64,000 nucleotides of DNA from Borborobacter arsenicus. Its GTDB lineage: Bacteria; Pseudomonadota; Alphaproteobacteria; Rhizobiales; Rhizobiaceae. The notes below the pieces were generated by a model. That model saw only the letters and a list, made by a program, of their open reading frames with translations, made no database searches and was not told the origin of the DNA. The DNA lies in NCBI RefSeq assembly GCF_003934165.1, contig NZ_RKST01000008.1:186001-250000 (forward strand), in the 5' to 3' direction. The position numbers were made by a program, and so were the translations under genes. Shown here piece after piece: positions 10,226 through 17,830 of this stretch; position 1 is the stretch's first letter; the number at the start of each line of letters is the position of its first letter.

Positions 10226-10345
10226 GTTTCCCACGGCACGCGCCGAACTCTGGCACACCCCTTGAGGCCATCAGCCATCGCCCCGGCCCTACGCCAGGGC
10301 TCCGAGCGTTCGTCACTCAAAAGCCAAATCGTCGGCTTTTTGTCG

Positions 10346-10447
10346 CTGGAGCCGCGGGCGTTCAGACGAACGCGTCCCCGCTGCTCCAGCTGGTTTCCTT
10401 GCCCGCATTTATGCAACGTCAGACGATTCTATCTGACTGCAAAATGC
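10346..10447 (+). repeat. RIME-like two-palindrome element, copy B
   Basis: About 102 bases between sufD and sufS. Palindrome 1 (10346-10389) has arms CTGGAG / CTCCAG and an inner GCGTTC-AGAC-GAACGC hairpin. Palindrome 2 (10405-10447) has outer GCATTTATGC / GCAAAATGC and inner GTCAGACG / ATCTGAC arms. The sequence is closest to copy A. It lies inside the suf operon, so it would be present in the transcript between two cistrons. Confidence 0.8.
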
Positions 10448-10456
10448 GACCGCTCC

Positions 10457-11731
10457 TCACCCATGCGTGGCGAACCAGGTCTCGATACGCGCTTCCAGCG
10501 CGTCCACCAGAGCCTCGTCTTCCAGTTCCTCGATCACTTCGGCAACGAACGCCTTGACCAGCAGCCCGCGCGCTGTCTTCTCATCGACACCGCGCGCCAT
10601 CAGATAGAACAGATGGTCATGGTTGATCTCGGTCACCGTCGCGCCGTGGCCGCACTGCACGTCATCGGCGAAGATTTCGAGTTCCGGCTTGACCGAGAAC
10701 TCGCCGTCATCCGACAGAAGCAGCGTGTTGCACGCCATCTTCGCATCGGTCTTCTGCGCCTTCTGCGCGACATTGATGCGCCCCTGGAACACGCCCTGCG
10801 CCTTGTCGGTGATGACGTAGCGCACGACCTCGGTCGAGGTGGTGTGCGGCACGGAATGGTCGAGCACCATGGTGACGTCGGTATGGGTATCGCCCGCCAG
10901 AAGATTGACCCCGCGCAGTGTGAACACGGACCCCTCGCCGGCGGCGTCGACTATGATCTCCTGGCGCACCAGCTTGCCGCCCGTATTCATCACGAACAGG
11001 GTGAGCTTGGCGTTCTTGCCGAGACTGGCCTTGAACTGCGCAAGATGCGTCGCCGTGTCGGCCTGCTCCTGCTCGATCAGCCAAAGCACCTCGGCATCGT
11101 CGCCAACCAGAAGCTGAGAGACTGAGCTTGCAAGTGCCGTACCCTCGCCGGCCTGCCGCTCCAGCACCGTGACGCGAGCGCCTTTTCCGATGCGCACCGG
11201 AAAACGCACATGCGTCTGGCCGCCAGCCTGCACGTTCTGGAGTTCGAGCGGTGTGGCAAGTTCGGTGCCGGCCGCGATGTCGACGAAATAACCGTCAGCC
11301 ACGAAGGCGGTGTTGAGCGCGCCGACCGCGTCGTCATTGCCGTAAAGATCGAGTGCAGCCGCGGCGAAACTGCCATCGGCGAGCTTTTCGGCCAGGGGCT
11401 GGATCGTAACGCCGTCGAGCGTCGGCAACTTGTTCGTGGCAGCGACACCGTTCAGCACCGGAAGCACGGCCGATCCTTCCAGGATAGGCGAAAGCACTTC
11501 TGCCTTGGCCGATCCGTCATATTGCGGCACTGCCGTCAGCAGCCGGCGCAGGTCGGTATAGTGCCACGACTCGACCCGCTTGGTCGGCAGGCCGGCCTTC
11601 AGCCTCTCGATTGCTTCGTCGCGCCTGACCATGATTTCGCCATCGCCCGGCAAAAGCGACAGGCGCTCGCCGAAAGCATCGATCAGCGCCGTCTCGGCCG
11701 ACGTCCGCTGTGGGATTGCGTGCATGTTCAT
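10457..11731 (-). CDS. sufD: Fe-S cluster assembly scaffold component SufD
   Basis: SufD partners SufB and the SufC ATPase in the SufBC2D scaffold. The 424-residue protein has the N-terminal helical region including the family motif RVESWHYTDLRRLL near residue 55, then the SufBD beta-helix core with GVNLLAGDTHTDV and a C-terminal stretch containing FADDVQCGHGATV and RGVDEKTARGLLVKAF. Start at ATG 11731 has AGGTGA five bases upstream. It follows sufC by nine bases. Confidence 0.95.
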   Translation of the reverse strand: MNMHAIPQRTSAETALIDAFGERLSLLPGDGEIMVRRDEAIERLKAGLPTKRVESWHYTDLRRLLTAVPQYDGSAKAEVLSPILEGSAVLPVLNGVAATNKLPTLDGVTIQPLAEKLADGSFAAAALDLYGNDDAVGALNTAFVADGYFVDIAAGTELATPLELQNVQAGGQTHVRFPVRIGKGARVTVLERQAGEGTALASSVSQLLVGDDAEVLWLIEQEQADTATHLAQFKASLGKNAKLTLFVMNTGGKLVRQEIIVDAAGEGSVFTLRGVNLLAGDTHTDVTMVLDHSVPHTTSTEVVRYVITDKAQGVFQGRINVAQKAQKTDAKMACNTLLLSDDGEFSVKPELEIFADDVQCGHGATVTEINHDHLFYLMARGVDEKTARGLLVKAFVAEVIEELEDEALVDALEARIETWFATHG

Positions 11732-11740
11732 GATCGTCAC

Positions 11741-12496
11741 CTATGCCGCCTCTTCGATGATCCCGGCATAGCCGTTCGCCTCAAGCTCCATCGCCAGCGA
11801 CTTGTCACCGGACTTGATGACCTGACCCTTGTAGAGCACGTGCACCGTATCGGGCACGATATGCTCGAGCAGGCGCTGATAGTGGGTGATGACGACGATC
11901 GCGCGGTCAGGCGAGCGCAGCGCGTTGACGCCATCTGCCACGATCTTGAGCGCATCGATGTCGAGGCCGGAATCGGTTTCGTCCAGCACGCACAGCTTCG
12001 GCTGAAGCAGCTTCATCTGCAGGATTTCGGCGCGCTTCTTCTCGCCGCCGGAAAAACCGACATTGAGCGGGCGCTTGAGCATGGCCATGTCCATGTCGAG
12101 CGTGCCGGCCGCCGCCTTCACGCGCTTCAGGAATTCGGGGATCGTCAGCGGTTCTTCGCCACGCGCCTTGCGTTGCGCATTCATCGCGACCTTCAGGAAT
12201 TCCATCGTCGCCACGCCCGGTATCTCCATCGGATACTGGAAGGCGAGGAAGATGCCGGAAGCAGCACGTTCGGCAGGGTCCATCTCCAGGATCGACTCGC
12301 CGTTGTAGAGGATCTCGCCTTCGGTGACCTCATAGTCCTCACGACCGGCCAGCACGTAAGACAGCGTCGACTTTCCCGAGCCGTTCGGCCCCATGATGGC
12401 GGCGACCTCGCCAGCCTTGACGGTCAGGTTGAGCCCACGAATGATTTCGGTGCCGTCCTCGGCGATGCGGGCATGAAGGTTCTTGATCTCAAGCAT
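11741..12496 (-). CDS. sufC: Fe-S cluster assembly ATPase SufC
   Basis: SufC is the ABC-type ATPase of the SufBC2D complex; it is cytoplasmic and not a transporter. In 251 residues it shows Walker A GPNGSGKST near residue 37, the Q-loop AFQYP, the signature FSGGEKKR near residue 149, Walker B LCVLDETDSGLD and the switch histidine in VITHYQ. The atypical signature FSGGEKKR is diagnostic of SufC. It lies between sufB and sufD. Confidence 0.98.
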   Translation of the reverse strand: MLEIKNLHARIAEDGTEIIRGLNLTVKAGEVAAIMGPNGSGKSTLSYVLAGREDYEVTEGEILYNGESILEMDPAERAASGIFLAFQYPMEIPGVATMEFLKVAMNAQRKARGEEPLTIPEFLKRVKAAAGTLDMDMAMLKRPLNVGFSGGEKKRAEILQMKLLQPKLCVLDETDSGLDIDALKIVADGVNALRSPDRAIVVITHYQRLLEHIVPDTVHVLYKGQVIKSGDKSLAMELEANGYAGIIEEAA

Positions 12497-12554
12497 TTTT
12501 CGTTCCGTTAAAACTGTTTCGTCTTGCGGCTTTAAAAGGCGGTGGCTGAGCCGA

Positions 12555-14072
12555 TCAGCCGACCGAGCCTTCGAGCGAGATACCGATCAATTTCTGCGCC
12601 TCGACCGCAAATTCCATCGGCAGTTCCTGGATGACATCCTTGACGAAGCCGTTGACTATCAGCGCGATCGCCTCCTCTTCGGGAATGCCGCGCTGCATGA
12701 CGTAGAACTTCTGGTCCTCGGAGATCTTCGACGTCGTCGCCTCATGCTCGAATTGAGCGGTCGAGTTCTTCGCCTCTATATAAGGAACGGTGTGGGCTCC
12801 GCACTGGTCGCCGATCAGCAGCGAATCGCAATTGGTGAAGTTGCGGGCATTCGTTGCCTTGCGATGCGCCGAAATCTGGCCACGATAGGTGTTTTGCGAA
12901 AAGCCGGCGGCAATGCCCTTGGAGATCACCCGGCTGGTGGTGTTCTTGCCCAGATGGATCATCTTGGTGCCGCTGTCGATCTGCTGGTAGCCGTTCGACA
13001 CTGCGATCGAATAGAACTCGCCCTGGCTGTCGTCGCCGCGCAGGATGCAGGACGGGTATTTCCAGGTGATGGCCGAACCGGTCTCGACCTGCGTCCAAGA
13101 AATCTTGGAGCGGTCGCCGCGGCAATCGCCACGCTTGGTGACGAAATTGTAGATGCCGCCCTTGCCTTCGGCATCACCCGGATACCAGTTCTGGACCGTC
13201 GAATATTTGATCTCGGCATCGTCGAGCGCAATCAGTTCGACGACCGCCGCATGAAGCTGGTTCTCGTCGCGCTGCGGGGCCGTGCAGCCCTCGAGATAGG
13301 AGACGTAGGAACCTTCCTCCGCAATGATCAGCGTGCGCTCGAACTGGCCGGTGCCCTTCTCATTGATGCGGAAATAGGTCGACAGTTCCATCGGGCAACG
13401 GACGCCCTTCGGCACGAACACGAAGGAACCGTCGGTGAACACCGCCGAATTCAGCGTCGCGTAATAATTGTCGGTCGTCGGCACGACAGAACCGAGATAC
13501 TTTTTCACCAGTTCGGGATGCTCGCGGATCGCCTCCGAGATGGAGCAGAAGATCACGCCGGCCTGTGCCAGTTCCTTCTTGAAGGTGGTGACGACCGAAA
13601 CCGAATCGAACACCGCGTCGACCGCGACGCGGCCCGACTTGTAGACATTGTCGTTGGCTTCTTCGAGTTCGCTGGCCGCCGGCTTCTGCACACCTGCGAG
13701 GATTTCCTGCTCGCGCAGCGGAATGCCCAGCTTCTCATAGGTCCTCAAAAGCTCCGGATCGACTTCGTCAAGCGAGGTCGGCCCCGGCGTGCTCTTGGGC
13801 GCGGCATAGTAATGAATGTCCTGGAAGTCGATTTCCGGATATTGGACGCGAGCCCATTTCGGCTCCTCAAGCGTCATCCAGCGGCGGAAAGCCCCAAGGC
13901 GCCACTCCAGCATCCATTCCGGTTCGTCTTTCTTGGCCGAGATCAGGCGAATGATGTCTTCGTTCAGCCCCTTGGGGGCCTTGTCCATCTCGATTTCGGT
14001 CTCGAAGCCATATTTATACTGGTCCACATCGATCTTGCGGACCTGATCGATCGTCTCCTGCACAGCAGGCAT
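12555..14072 (-). CDS. sufB: Fe-S cluster assembly scaffold component SufB
   Basis: SufB is the subunit on which the nascent cluster is built. The 505-residue protein carries the SufBD core in its C-terminal half, including the [18 protein letters not shown] segment, the [16 protein letters not shown] repeat and a C-terminal [12 protein letters not shown] region that supplies cluster and SufD-interface residues. It is the second gene of the operon, 120 bases after the nifS-like gene and 58 bases before sufC. Confidence 0.97.
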   Translation of the reverse strand: MPAVQETIDQVRKIDVDQYKYGFETEIEMDKAPKGLNEDIIRLISAKKDEPEWMLEWRLGAFRRWMTLEEPKWARVQYPEIDFQDIHYYAAPKSTPGPTSLDEVDPELLRTYEKLGIPLREQEILAGVQKPAASELEEANDNVYKSGRVAVDAVFDSVSVVTTFKKELAQAGVIFCSISEAIREHPELVKKYLGSVVPTTDNYYATLNSAVFTDGSFVFVPKGVRCPMELSTYFRINEKGTGQFERTLIIAEEGSYVSYLEGCTAPQRDENQLHAAVVELIALDDAEIKYSTVQNWYPGDAEGKGGIYNFVTKRGDCRGDRSKISWTQVETGSAITWKYPSCILRGDDSQGEFYSIAVSNGYQQIDSGTKMIHLGKNTTSRVISKGIAAGFSQNTYRGQISAHRKATNARNFTNCDSLLIGDQCGAHTVPYIEAKNSTAQFEHEATTSKISEDQKFYVMQRGIPEEEAIALIVNGFVKDVIQELPMEFAVEAQKLIGISLEGSVG

Positions 14073-14192
14073 AGGCGTTCTCCATCCACGCCGGGGTCAA
14101 GGCCCGGCAGTTTTCAAACTATGGCACCGCGTGGCGGCGTAAGTTCAATATAGTGTGTCCACGGGCGAATTCACCCCGGACACACCGGCTCC

Positions 14193-15371
14193 TTATGCCG
14201 CACAGGCGGCCTTGGTTCTTTCGGCGGACCGCGCCAGGATCGACGACAACGCCGCCTTGAACAGCGCCAGATCCGCTTCGGTCGTCATACGGCCGATGGA
14301 AACGCGCAGCGCCCCATCGGCGTTGTCGTACCCCATCGCCTTCAGCACATGGCTGGGCCCCACCTTGCCCGAAGAGCATGCCGACCCCGCCGACAGAGAC
14401 ACTCCGGCAAGGTCGAAGGCGATCTGCGCGGTTTCGGATTTGACGCCGGGGATAGCGAAAAAAGTCGTATTTGCAAGCCGCTCCACCTGCCGGCCGAAGA
14501 TGGTGGCATCCGGTGCCAGCGCAAGGACGGCATCTTCCAGCCTGTCGCGCAACGTCCGCAGTTGTTCGACCTGGCCAAGCTGCACCGCAGACTCCTTCGC
14601 AGCCGCGCCAAAACCGGCAATGGCAGCGAGATTTTCCGTGCCGGCGCGAAAACCCCGCTCCTGGCCGCCGCCCGTCACCAGTGGCCGCGGCATCATCAGG
14701 TCGGATGCGCCGACAAACGCGCCGATACCCTTGGGCCCGCCCATCTTGTGAGCAGACAGGATAAGGAAATCGATGCCGCCGTCCGCGAGATCGAGCACAA
14801 TGCGGCCTGCCGCTTGCGCTGCGTCCGCTATCAGCACCCCACCGGCAGCCTTGACGGCTGCCCCGATTGCGGCCAGCGGCTGAATGACGCCAGTCTCGTT
14901 GTTGGCGGCGTGAATGGCGACCAGCGGCAGGCCTTCCGCCTTGTCATGCCGGTCCAGAGCTTGCGTCAGCGCCTCAAGGTCGAGGATGCCGTTTCCATCG
15001 ACGCCGAAGCGGGTAACCTGGCTTACCGGGAAACGTCCGCCGCTAAGCAGGCAGGGGTGATCGGCCTCACAAACATAGAGCTGTGACATTCGAAGTGCGG
15101 CACGGCCCATCTGCCAATCAGGCGTCAGCAGGGTCGATGCCGCCTCCGTCGCACCAGAGGTGAAGACGACATGATCATGTCGCGTGCCCACCAATGCAGC
15201 AATATCGCGGCGGGCTTGTTCGATGATCTTGCGCGCCGCGCGCCCCTCACTATGTACAGAGGATGGATTGGCGGTCAGATCGAGAGCGTCAAGCATTGCC
15301 TGGCGCGCCGCTGGCAAAAGCGGTGCGCTGGCATTGTGGTCGAGATAGGCGCGTGAAGCAGCCTTTTCCAC
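14193..15371 (-). CDS. Cysteine desulfurase, NifS/IscS-like (group I)
   Basis: A second PLP-dependent cysteine desulfurase heads the suf operon. The 392-residue protein starts just before YLDHNASAPL, has the PLP lysine in SAHKMGGPKG (Lys209) and the catalytic cysteine in the long group I loop SAGSACSSGKVG (Cys331). I chose the GTG at 15371 because it has AGAGGA upstream and matches the family N-terminus; a TTG at 15431 would add 20 residues. Having a group I and a group II enzyme in one suf operon is common in Rhizobiales (sufS2 and sufS1 in Agrobacterium naming). Confidence 0.92.
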   Translation of the reverse strand: MEKAASRAYLDHNASAPLLPAARQAMLDALDLTANPSSVHSEGRAARKIIEQARRDIAALVGTRHDHVVFTSGATEAASTLLTPDWQMGRAALRMSQLYVCEADHPCLLSGGRFPVSQVTRFGVDGNGILDLEALTQALDRHDKAEGLPLVAIHAANNETGVIQPLAAIGAAVKAAGGVLIADAAQAAGRIVLDLADGGIDFLILSAHKMGGPKGIGAFVGASDLMMPRPLVTGGGQERGFRAGTENLAAIAGFGAAAKESAVQLGQVEQLRTLRDRLEDAVLALAPDATIFGRQVERLANTTFFAIPGVKSETAQIAFDLAGVSLSAGSACSSGKVGPSHVLKAMGYDNADGALRVSIGRMTTEADLALFKAALSSILARSAERTKAACAA

Positions 15372-15465
15372 TCTCTCGGTTTCCTCTTTAGCCGCAAAAG
15401 CCGGGCGGACGTTATTTCCTTGAATTTCCAAGGCAAGACGTCCTATTTAGCCGCTTTGTCGGACA

Positions 15466-15512
15466 GGTGGCCTGCCACCCAGTTTTGAACAATTCTAAAC
15501 TAGCTTTTAGAA
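15466..15512. promoter_or_regulatory. Suf control region: Irr/ICE-like box and nearby palindromes
   Basis: The gap between the divergent nifS-suf operon and the hydrolase gene holds TTTTGAA-CAA-TTCTAAA (15483-15499), one mismatch from the iron control element TTTAGAA-N3-TTCTAAA bound by Irr in Rhizobiales. A further TTTAGAA (15506-15512) makes an inverted pair with the TTCTAAA at 15493-15499. A separate perfect palindrome GGTGGC-CT-GCCACC lies at 15466-15479. suf operons in this order are known Irr/RirA targets. The assignment is by consensus recall. Confidence 0.6.
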
Positions 15513-15592
15513 AGACGCTGGCCCCGCGTCAAGGCTGTTGGCGGAATTGTTGCAGGTTTTAGTCCAGTTTTACGCAGCGAGTGGAGTTACAC

Positions 15593-16267
15593 ATGCCCGA
15601 GGTCATTTTTGCCGGACCGGCCGGTCGATTGGAGGGCCGATATCAGCCCTCGAAGGAGAAGAACGCGCCGATTGCCATCATCCTGCACCCGCACCCGCAA
15701 TTCGGCGGCACGATGAACAATAAGATCGTGTACGACCTCTTTTACATGTTCCAGAAGCGCAACTTCACCACGCTGCGCTTCAACTTCCGCGGCATCGGCC
15801 GCAGCCAGGGTGAATTCGACCATGGCACCGGGGAATTGTCGGATGCGGCTGCCGCGCTCGACTGGATACAGTCGCTGCACCCGGATTCCAAGAACTGCTG
15901 GGTCGCCGGCTATTCCTTCGGTTCGTGGATCGGCATGCAGCTTCTGATGCGGCGGCCGGAGATCGAGGGCTTCATCTCGATTGCGCCGCAGCCCAACACC
16001 TATGATTTCTCGTTCCTGGCGCCCTGCCCGTCATCGGGCCTGATCATTCACGGCGATGCCGACAAGGTAGCCCCTGCAAAGGACGTGCAAGGGCTGGTCG
16101 ACAAGCTGCATACCCAAAAAGGCATCACCATCACGCAGAAGACACTTTCGGGCGCCAACCATTTCTTCTCCAATGACGCCGAATTGCTGATCGCGGAATG
16201 CTCCGACTATCTCGACCGGCGCCTGGCTGGCGAACTGGCCGACCCCCGACCGAAGCGCTTGCGCTGA
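15593..16267 (+). CDS. Alpha/beta hydrolase
   Basis: A 224-residue cytoplasmic alpha/beta hydrolase of the small YP_-type family that is highly conserved in alphaproteobacteria. Visible features are HPHPQFGGTMNN near residue 35, RFNFRGIGRSQGEF near residue 65, the nucleophile-elbow-like GYSFGSWIG (Ser near 112), IHGDADKVAP with the acid, and the catalytic histidine in GANHFF. Start at ATG 15593 is supported by GGAG eight bases upstream. It is divergent from the suf operon and shares its control region. The substrate is unknown. Confidence 0.85.
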   Translation: MPEVIFAGPAGRLEGRYQPSKEKNAPIAIILHPHPQFGGTMNNKIVYDLFYMFQKRNFTTLRFNFRGIGRSQGEFDHGTGELSDAAAALDWIQSLHPDSKNCWVAGYSFGSWIGMQLLMRRPEIEGFISIAPQPNTYDFSFLAPCPSSGLIIHGDADKVAPAKDVQGLVDKLHTQKGITITQKTLSGANHFFSNDAELLIAECSDYLDRRLAGELADPRPKRLR

Positions 16268-16346
16268 CGCCACAATGCCGCGCTGCGACAACTTGGTGTT
16301 GCAGTGCGACATTTAATTCCCTTGCCGTTGTGTTTGCCCGAAGCCT

Positions 16347-16369
16347 AACTGGTATCTGCAATACCAATT
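16347..16369 (+). promoter_or_regulatory. 23-bp palindromic operator, candidate NsrR-type site
   Basis: AACTGGTAT-CTGCA-ATACCAATT is a near-perfect 23-bp inverted repeat with arms AAYTGGTAT / ATACCARTT and a 5-base centre. It ends 21 bases before the truncated haemoglobin start, where a repressor would cover the promoter. An NsrR-like Rrf2 regulator is encoded two genes downstream in the same transcription unit, which suggests autoregulation. I cannot confirm which protein binds. Confidence 0.6.
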
Positions 16370-16389
16370 AAGGTTTCGGCAGCGGGACA

Positions 16390-16848
16390 ATGGATCTGGA
16401 ACGCATAGAACGGGCGCGTCCCGCGGCGGAACAACCGCTCATCCATGACGGTGTGGATCGCGCCTTCATCGGCCGCCTGGTGCGTGAATTCTATGCTCGC
16501 GTTCGCCGCAATGAGCGCCTTGGCCCGATCTTTGCTCGCCATATCGCCGGCGACTGGGAACCGCATCTGGAAAAGATGACGGACTTCTGGTGTTCGGTGA
16601 TCTTGAAGACCGGCGCCTATCAGGGGCGCCCGGTTCCCGCACATCTGAAGCTCAAGGAGGTGGTCGAAGGCGACTTCGCCATCTGGCTCGGCATATTCGC
16701 CGAAACCGCGCGTGAACTTTGCCCGCCGGAAGTTGCCGCGATTTTCATCGACCGTTCCGAACGGATCGCGCGCAGCCTCAAGCTGGCAATGTTCTTCCAA
16801 CTCCCCGCACGAGGTGCCGCGCTTGCGGCAGGTGAAAATGGCAATTGA
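16390..16848 (+). CDS. Truncated haemoglobin, group III
   Basis: A small haem protein of 152 residues. It has the group III pattern: IGRLVREFYARVRRNERLGPIF in the N-terminal half, a tryptophan-containing WEPHLEKMTDFW helix, and the proximal histidine in RPVPAHLKL (about His86), followed by the F-G-H helices. Truncated haemoglobins bind O2 and NO; several act in NO defence or at low oxygen. It is the first gene of a rightward unit with an NsrR-like regulator and cbb3 oxidase, which supports a role in NO or micro-oxic physiology. The next gene overlaps its 3' end by 11 bases. Confidence 0.88.
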   Translation: MDLERIERARPAAEQPLIHDGVDRAFIGRLVREFYARVRRNERLGPIFARHIAGDWEPHLEKMTDFWCSVILKTGAYQGRPVPAHLKLKEVVEGDFAIWLGIFAETARELCPPEVAAIFIDRSERIARSLKLAMFFQLPARGAALAAGENGN

Positions 16849-17320
16849 TTCAGACAGCTCCGCTCGCCGTCAAAAGCGGTTTGGCAATGCGGCACTGGCC
16901 TTTGTGGCCTTGTTCTGGCTGGGGCTGCTGTGCGGCGTTTCCTTCCTGGCTACTCCCGTCAAGTTCCAGGCCCCGTCGCTCGATCTGCCGACGGCACTGG
17001 AAGTGGGGCGCGTCACCTTTGCCCTGCTGGCAAGGGTCGAATGGCTGATGGTCATCCTGCTTGCCGGCTCGCTGGCGCTTGGCAGTCTCACGCGGCCGAG
17101 GTTGATACTGGCAACCGGGCTCCTCGCCATCGTTGCCCTTCAGTCGCTCTGGCTCCTGCCTGTCCTGGACGCGCGCATCGAGGCGATCGTCACGGGCAAC
17201 CCGTCGTCGCCGACCTACCACCACATGCTCTACGCCGTCAGCGAAGTAGCAAAAGCGATACTGCTTTGCGTGCTCGGCGGCCTCGCCCTTGCCGGCCTGG
17301 GCGCACGCAGCAGGTCCTGA
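16838..17320 (+). CDS. DUF4149-like membrane protein
   Basis: A 160-residue protein with about four hydrophobic segments: near residues 18-36, 66-85, 90-112 and 135-157. The TPVKF sequence after the first segment and the RVEWLMV helix resemble the DUF4149/TMEM205-like fold. No catalytic residues are evident. Its start lies inside the haemoglobin gene's last codons, so translation is probably coupled. Function is unknown; the context suggests the cell's response to NO or low oxygen. Confidence 0.6.
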   Translation: MAIDSDSSARRQKRFGNAALAFVALFWLGLLCGVSFLATPVKFQAPSLDLPTALEVGRVTFALLARVEWLMVILLAGSLALGSLTRPRLILATGLLAIVALQSLWLLPVLDARIEAIVTGNPSSPTYHHMLYAVSEVAKAILLCVLGGLALAGLGARSRS

Positions 17321-17328
17321 CCCTAGCC

Positions 17329-17793
17329 ATGCGTATGAGCCTGCAGACCGACTATGCGCTGAGGATGCTGATTTATTTGGCCTTGCGCAAAGAAGAATCG
17401 AGCACGGTCAGCGAAGTTGCGGCACGATACGGGTTGTCACACAATCATCTTTTGAAAGTGGCATTGCATTTGAAAAACCTAGGGTTGGTAAAGACGACAA
17501 GGGGGCGATCGGGCGGCATACGCCTGGCGTGTGAGCCGCAGCAGATCGGAATCGGCATGCTGGTACGCAGCATGGGCAGTGATTTTGCGCTGGTGGAGTG
17601 CATGAAGGCCGATGGCGGCGCCTGCATCCTCACACCCGCTTGCCGGCTCAAAACCATCATTTGCGAGGCGCTGGACGCCTATCTGTCGGTCTTCGACAAA
17701 TACACGCTCGCAGATCTTTTGACGAACGCCAACGATCTGCGGACAATCCTGGGCATCGACCAGGAAACCGCCGCGGAACAATCGGCTGCATAG
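17329..17793 (+). CDS. nsrR: Rrf2-family regulator, NsrR-like
   Basis: A 154-residue winged-helix regulator. The N-terminus (SLQTDYALRMLIYLAL) and helix-turn-helix (TVSEVAARYGLSHNHLLKVALHL) match NsrR, and three cysteines in the C-terminal half (Cys91-x7-Cys99-x5-Cys105) match the spacing of the NsrR Fe-S cluster ligands. NsrR proteins lose DNA binding when NO attacks their cluster. The gene sits between a haemoglobin and ccoN, in line with NO-responsive control. ATG at 17329 and 17335 are both possible. It could alternatively sense the cluster itself, as IscR or RirA do, but those have different spacing. Confidence 0.78.
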   Translation: MRMSLQTDYALRMLIYLALRKEESSTVSEVAARYGLSHNHLLKVALHLKNLGLVKTTRGRSGGIRLACEPQQIGIGMLVRSMGSDFALVECMKADGGACILTPACRLKTIICEALDAYLSVFDKYTLADLLTNANDLRTILGIDQETAAEQSAA

Positions 17794-17830
17794 ACTTTTC
17801 GGCCCGGAACTAAACGCAAGGAACCGACAC

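Noticed and set aside
9389-11125. A 578-codon plus-strand frame opposite sufS and sufD
   Set aside because: It spans two well-supported genes and the repeat between them; no domain is seen. It is a third-position GC shadow.
12483-14153. A 556-codon plus-strand frame opposite sufB
   Set aside because: Antisense to sufB, with no motif and no start signal; a shadow frame.
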